DNA of 31,352 bases from Conidiobolus incongruus B7586 (taxonomy: Eukaryota; Entomophthoromycota; Entomophthoromycetes; Entomophthorales; Conidiobolaceae): positions 1-31,352 of the forward strand of contig JNEM01013686.1 in assembly GCA_000697335.1 (NCBI GenBank), in the 5' to 3' direction. Of this stretch, positions 30,810 to 31,352 are shown piece after piece. The first letter of the stretch is position 1. Every line of letters begins with the position of its first letter. The notes beneath the pieces are model-generated. The model was given only the letters and a program-made list of their open reading frames with translations. It was not told the origin of the DNA and did no database searches. The translations under genes were made by a program, and so were the position numbers.

Positions 30810-31352
30810 TTATTTGGCAAAATGGAAATCCCAATTATCAACCCACTTTCTAGCTAAAACTTGTGGAACTGTCAAGGATGTGGTACCATAAGTAATGGGG
30901 GCAAAGTACCAGAAAGCTGCCAATTGTAAAGCTACTATCACGACAGCAGCGATGTAGGCCTTGGTACGGGGGACGACAGGATACCGAGTGGGGTAAACGA
31001 GGGTATTGGGATCAGAGACGGCAGAGTCTACATCTCTGATGAAAACATATTGGAAGTAGACACCAAGACAAAGATACTTGAAGACGGCAGCGGGAAGGTA
31101 GTGATGCAAGAAAAGCTGACGACCCATGAAGAAGAATGGGAAGAGATGAAGTGCCCAAGCAAGTAAAAGGAAAGCACCTGATCTATAAAGTCTGCGTTGG
31201 AGTGATGGATCTAAACGTTGAACGCCTCGGCGATTGAAGAAGACGTCAAGAACGAGAGTGGTGGTAAGCATGATCAATACAATACATCCAAGCCAGTATC
31301 CGAAGGGATTACCAAGGATATAAATTTGTTGTTTGGTTTCATAGTTTGTCAG
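30810..31352 (-). CDS. Protein O-mannosyltransferase (PMT family), C-terminal part
   Basis: ER membrane enzyme of the PMT family (GT39), which moves mannose from dolichyl-phosphate-mannose to Ser/Thr of secreted proteins, vital for fungal cell walls. The frame is open to the window edge, so only the last 180 residues are present and the true start lies beyond 31352. Seen in order: IYILGNPFGYWLG membrane segment, another span (VLIMLTTTLVLDVFF), a hydrophobic block ALHLFPFFFMGRQLFLHHYLPA with the family-typical HHYLPA, two more membrane spans, and the closing KWVDNWDFHF, like the WxxxWD ends of PMTs. No intron in this part. The PMT1/PMT2/PMT4 subfamily is not decided; the WDF ending leans slightly to PMT2. 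Its G+C is higher than that of neighbours, as for a strongly expressed gene. Confidence 0.95.
   Translation of the reverse strand: MTNYETKQQIYILGNPFGYWLGCIVLIMLTTTLVLDVFFNRRGVQRLDPSLQRRLYRSGAFLLLAWALHLFPFFFMGRQLFLHHYLPAAVFKYLCLGVYFQYVFIRDVDSAVSDPNTLVYPTRYPVVPRTKAYIAAVVIVALQLAAFWYFAPITYGTTSLTVPQVLARKWVDNWDFHFAK

Noticed and set aside
1-31352. CRISPR arrays, operons, bacterial ribosome sites
   Set aside because: No spaced direct repeats of that type; spliceosomal introns and TATA promoters show a eukaryotic nuclear sequence.

Overview
The window looks like nuclear DNA of an early-diverging, very AT-rich fungus. Evidence: spacers built almost wholly of A and T; short GT-AG introns, mostly 46-61 bases, with CTAAT- or TTAAT-like branch sites; a fungal O-mannosyltransferase; and a Rab24-type GTPase that, as I recall, yeasts and most Dikarya lack. 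A Conidiobolus-like entomophthoralean fungus would fit, but this is inferred from composition and gene content, not proven.

Layout. 1565-6178: two tandem Aro8/kynurenine-type PLP aminotransferases, the first with one 46-base intron and the second with none. 6954-7685 (minus): a secreted protein rich in Asp, Tyr and Asn. 8540-9737 (minus): a three-exon NASP/Hif1/Sim3-type histone chaperone. 11454-21075: three same-strand, intronless, secreted GH16 beta-1,3-glucanases of the animal LGBP/GNBP type, separated by 4.7 kb and 1.5 kb of AT-rich DNA; copies 2 and 3 share a 520-base block with no difference I could find. 21481-21553 (minus): tRNA-Asn(GUU). 22129-22362 (minus): Kish/KSH1, divergent from a five-exon Rab24-like gene at 22693-23615. 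24005-25710 (minus): a nine-exon RAD52. 28513-29660: a seven-exon coiled-coil protein of unknown function. About 29990-30575 (minus): a probable broken LTR-retrotransposon fossil ending 10 bases before tRNA-Gly(GCC) at 30586-30655. 30810-31352 (minus): the C-terminal part of a protein O-mannosyltransferase running off the window.

The housekeeping genes (RAD52, NASP, RAB24, KSH1, PMT, tRNAs) are unrelated neighbours. The lineage-specific part is the pair of aminotransferases and the GH16 trio, both products of local duplication. Several genes for regulated or secreted products have a clear TATA box 50-85 bases before the ATG; the NASP, RAD52 and KSH1/RAB24 starts do not obviously have one. The strongest leads are the LGBP-like glucanases with their gene-conversion tract, the Rab24-type GTPase, the Asp/Tyr-rich secreted protein, and a GC-richer island near 15.0-15.4 kb beside an almost pure A/T desert.
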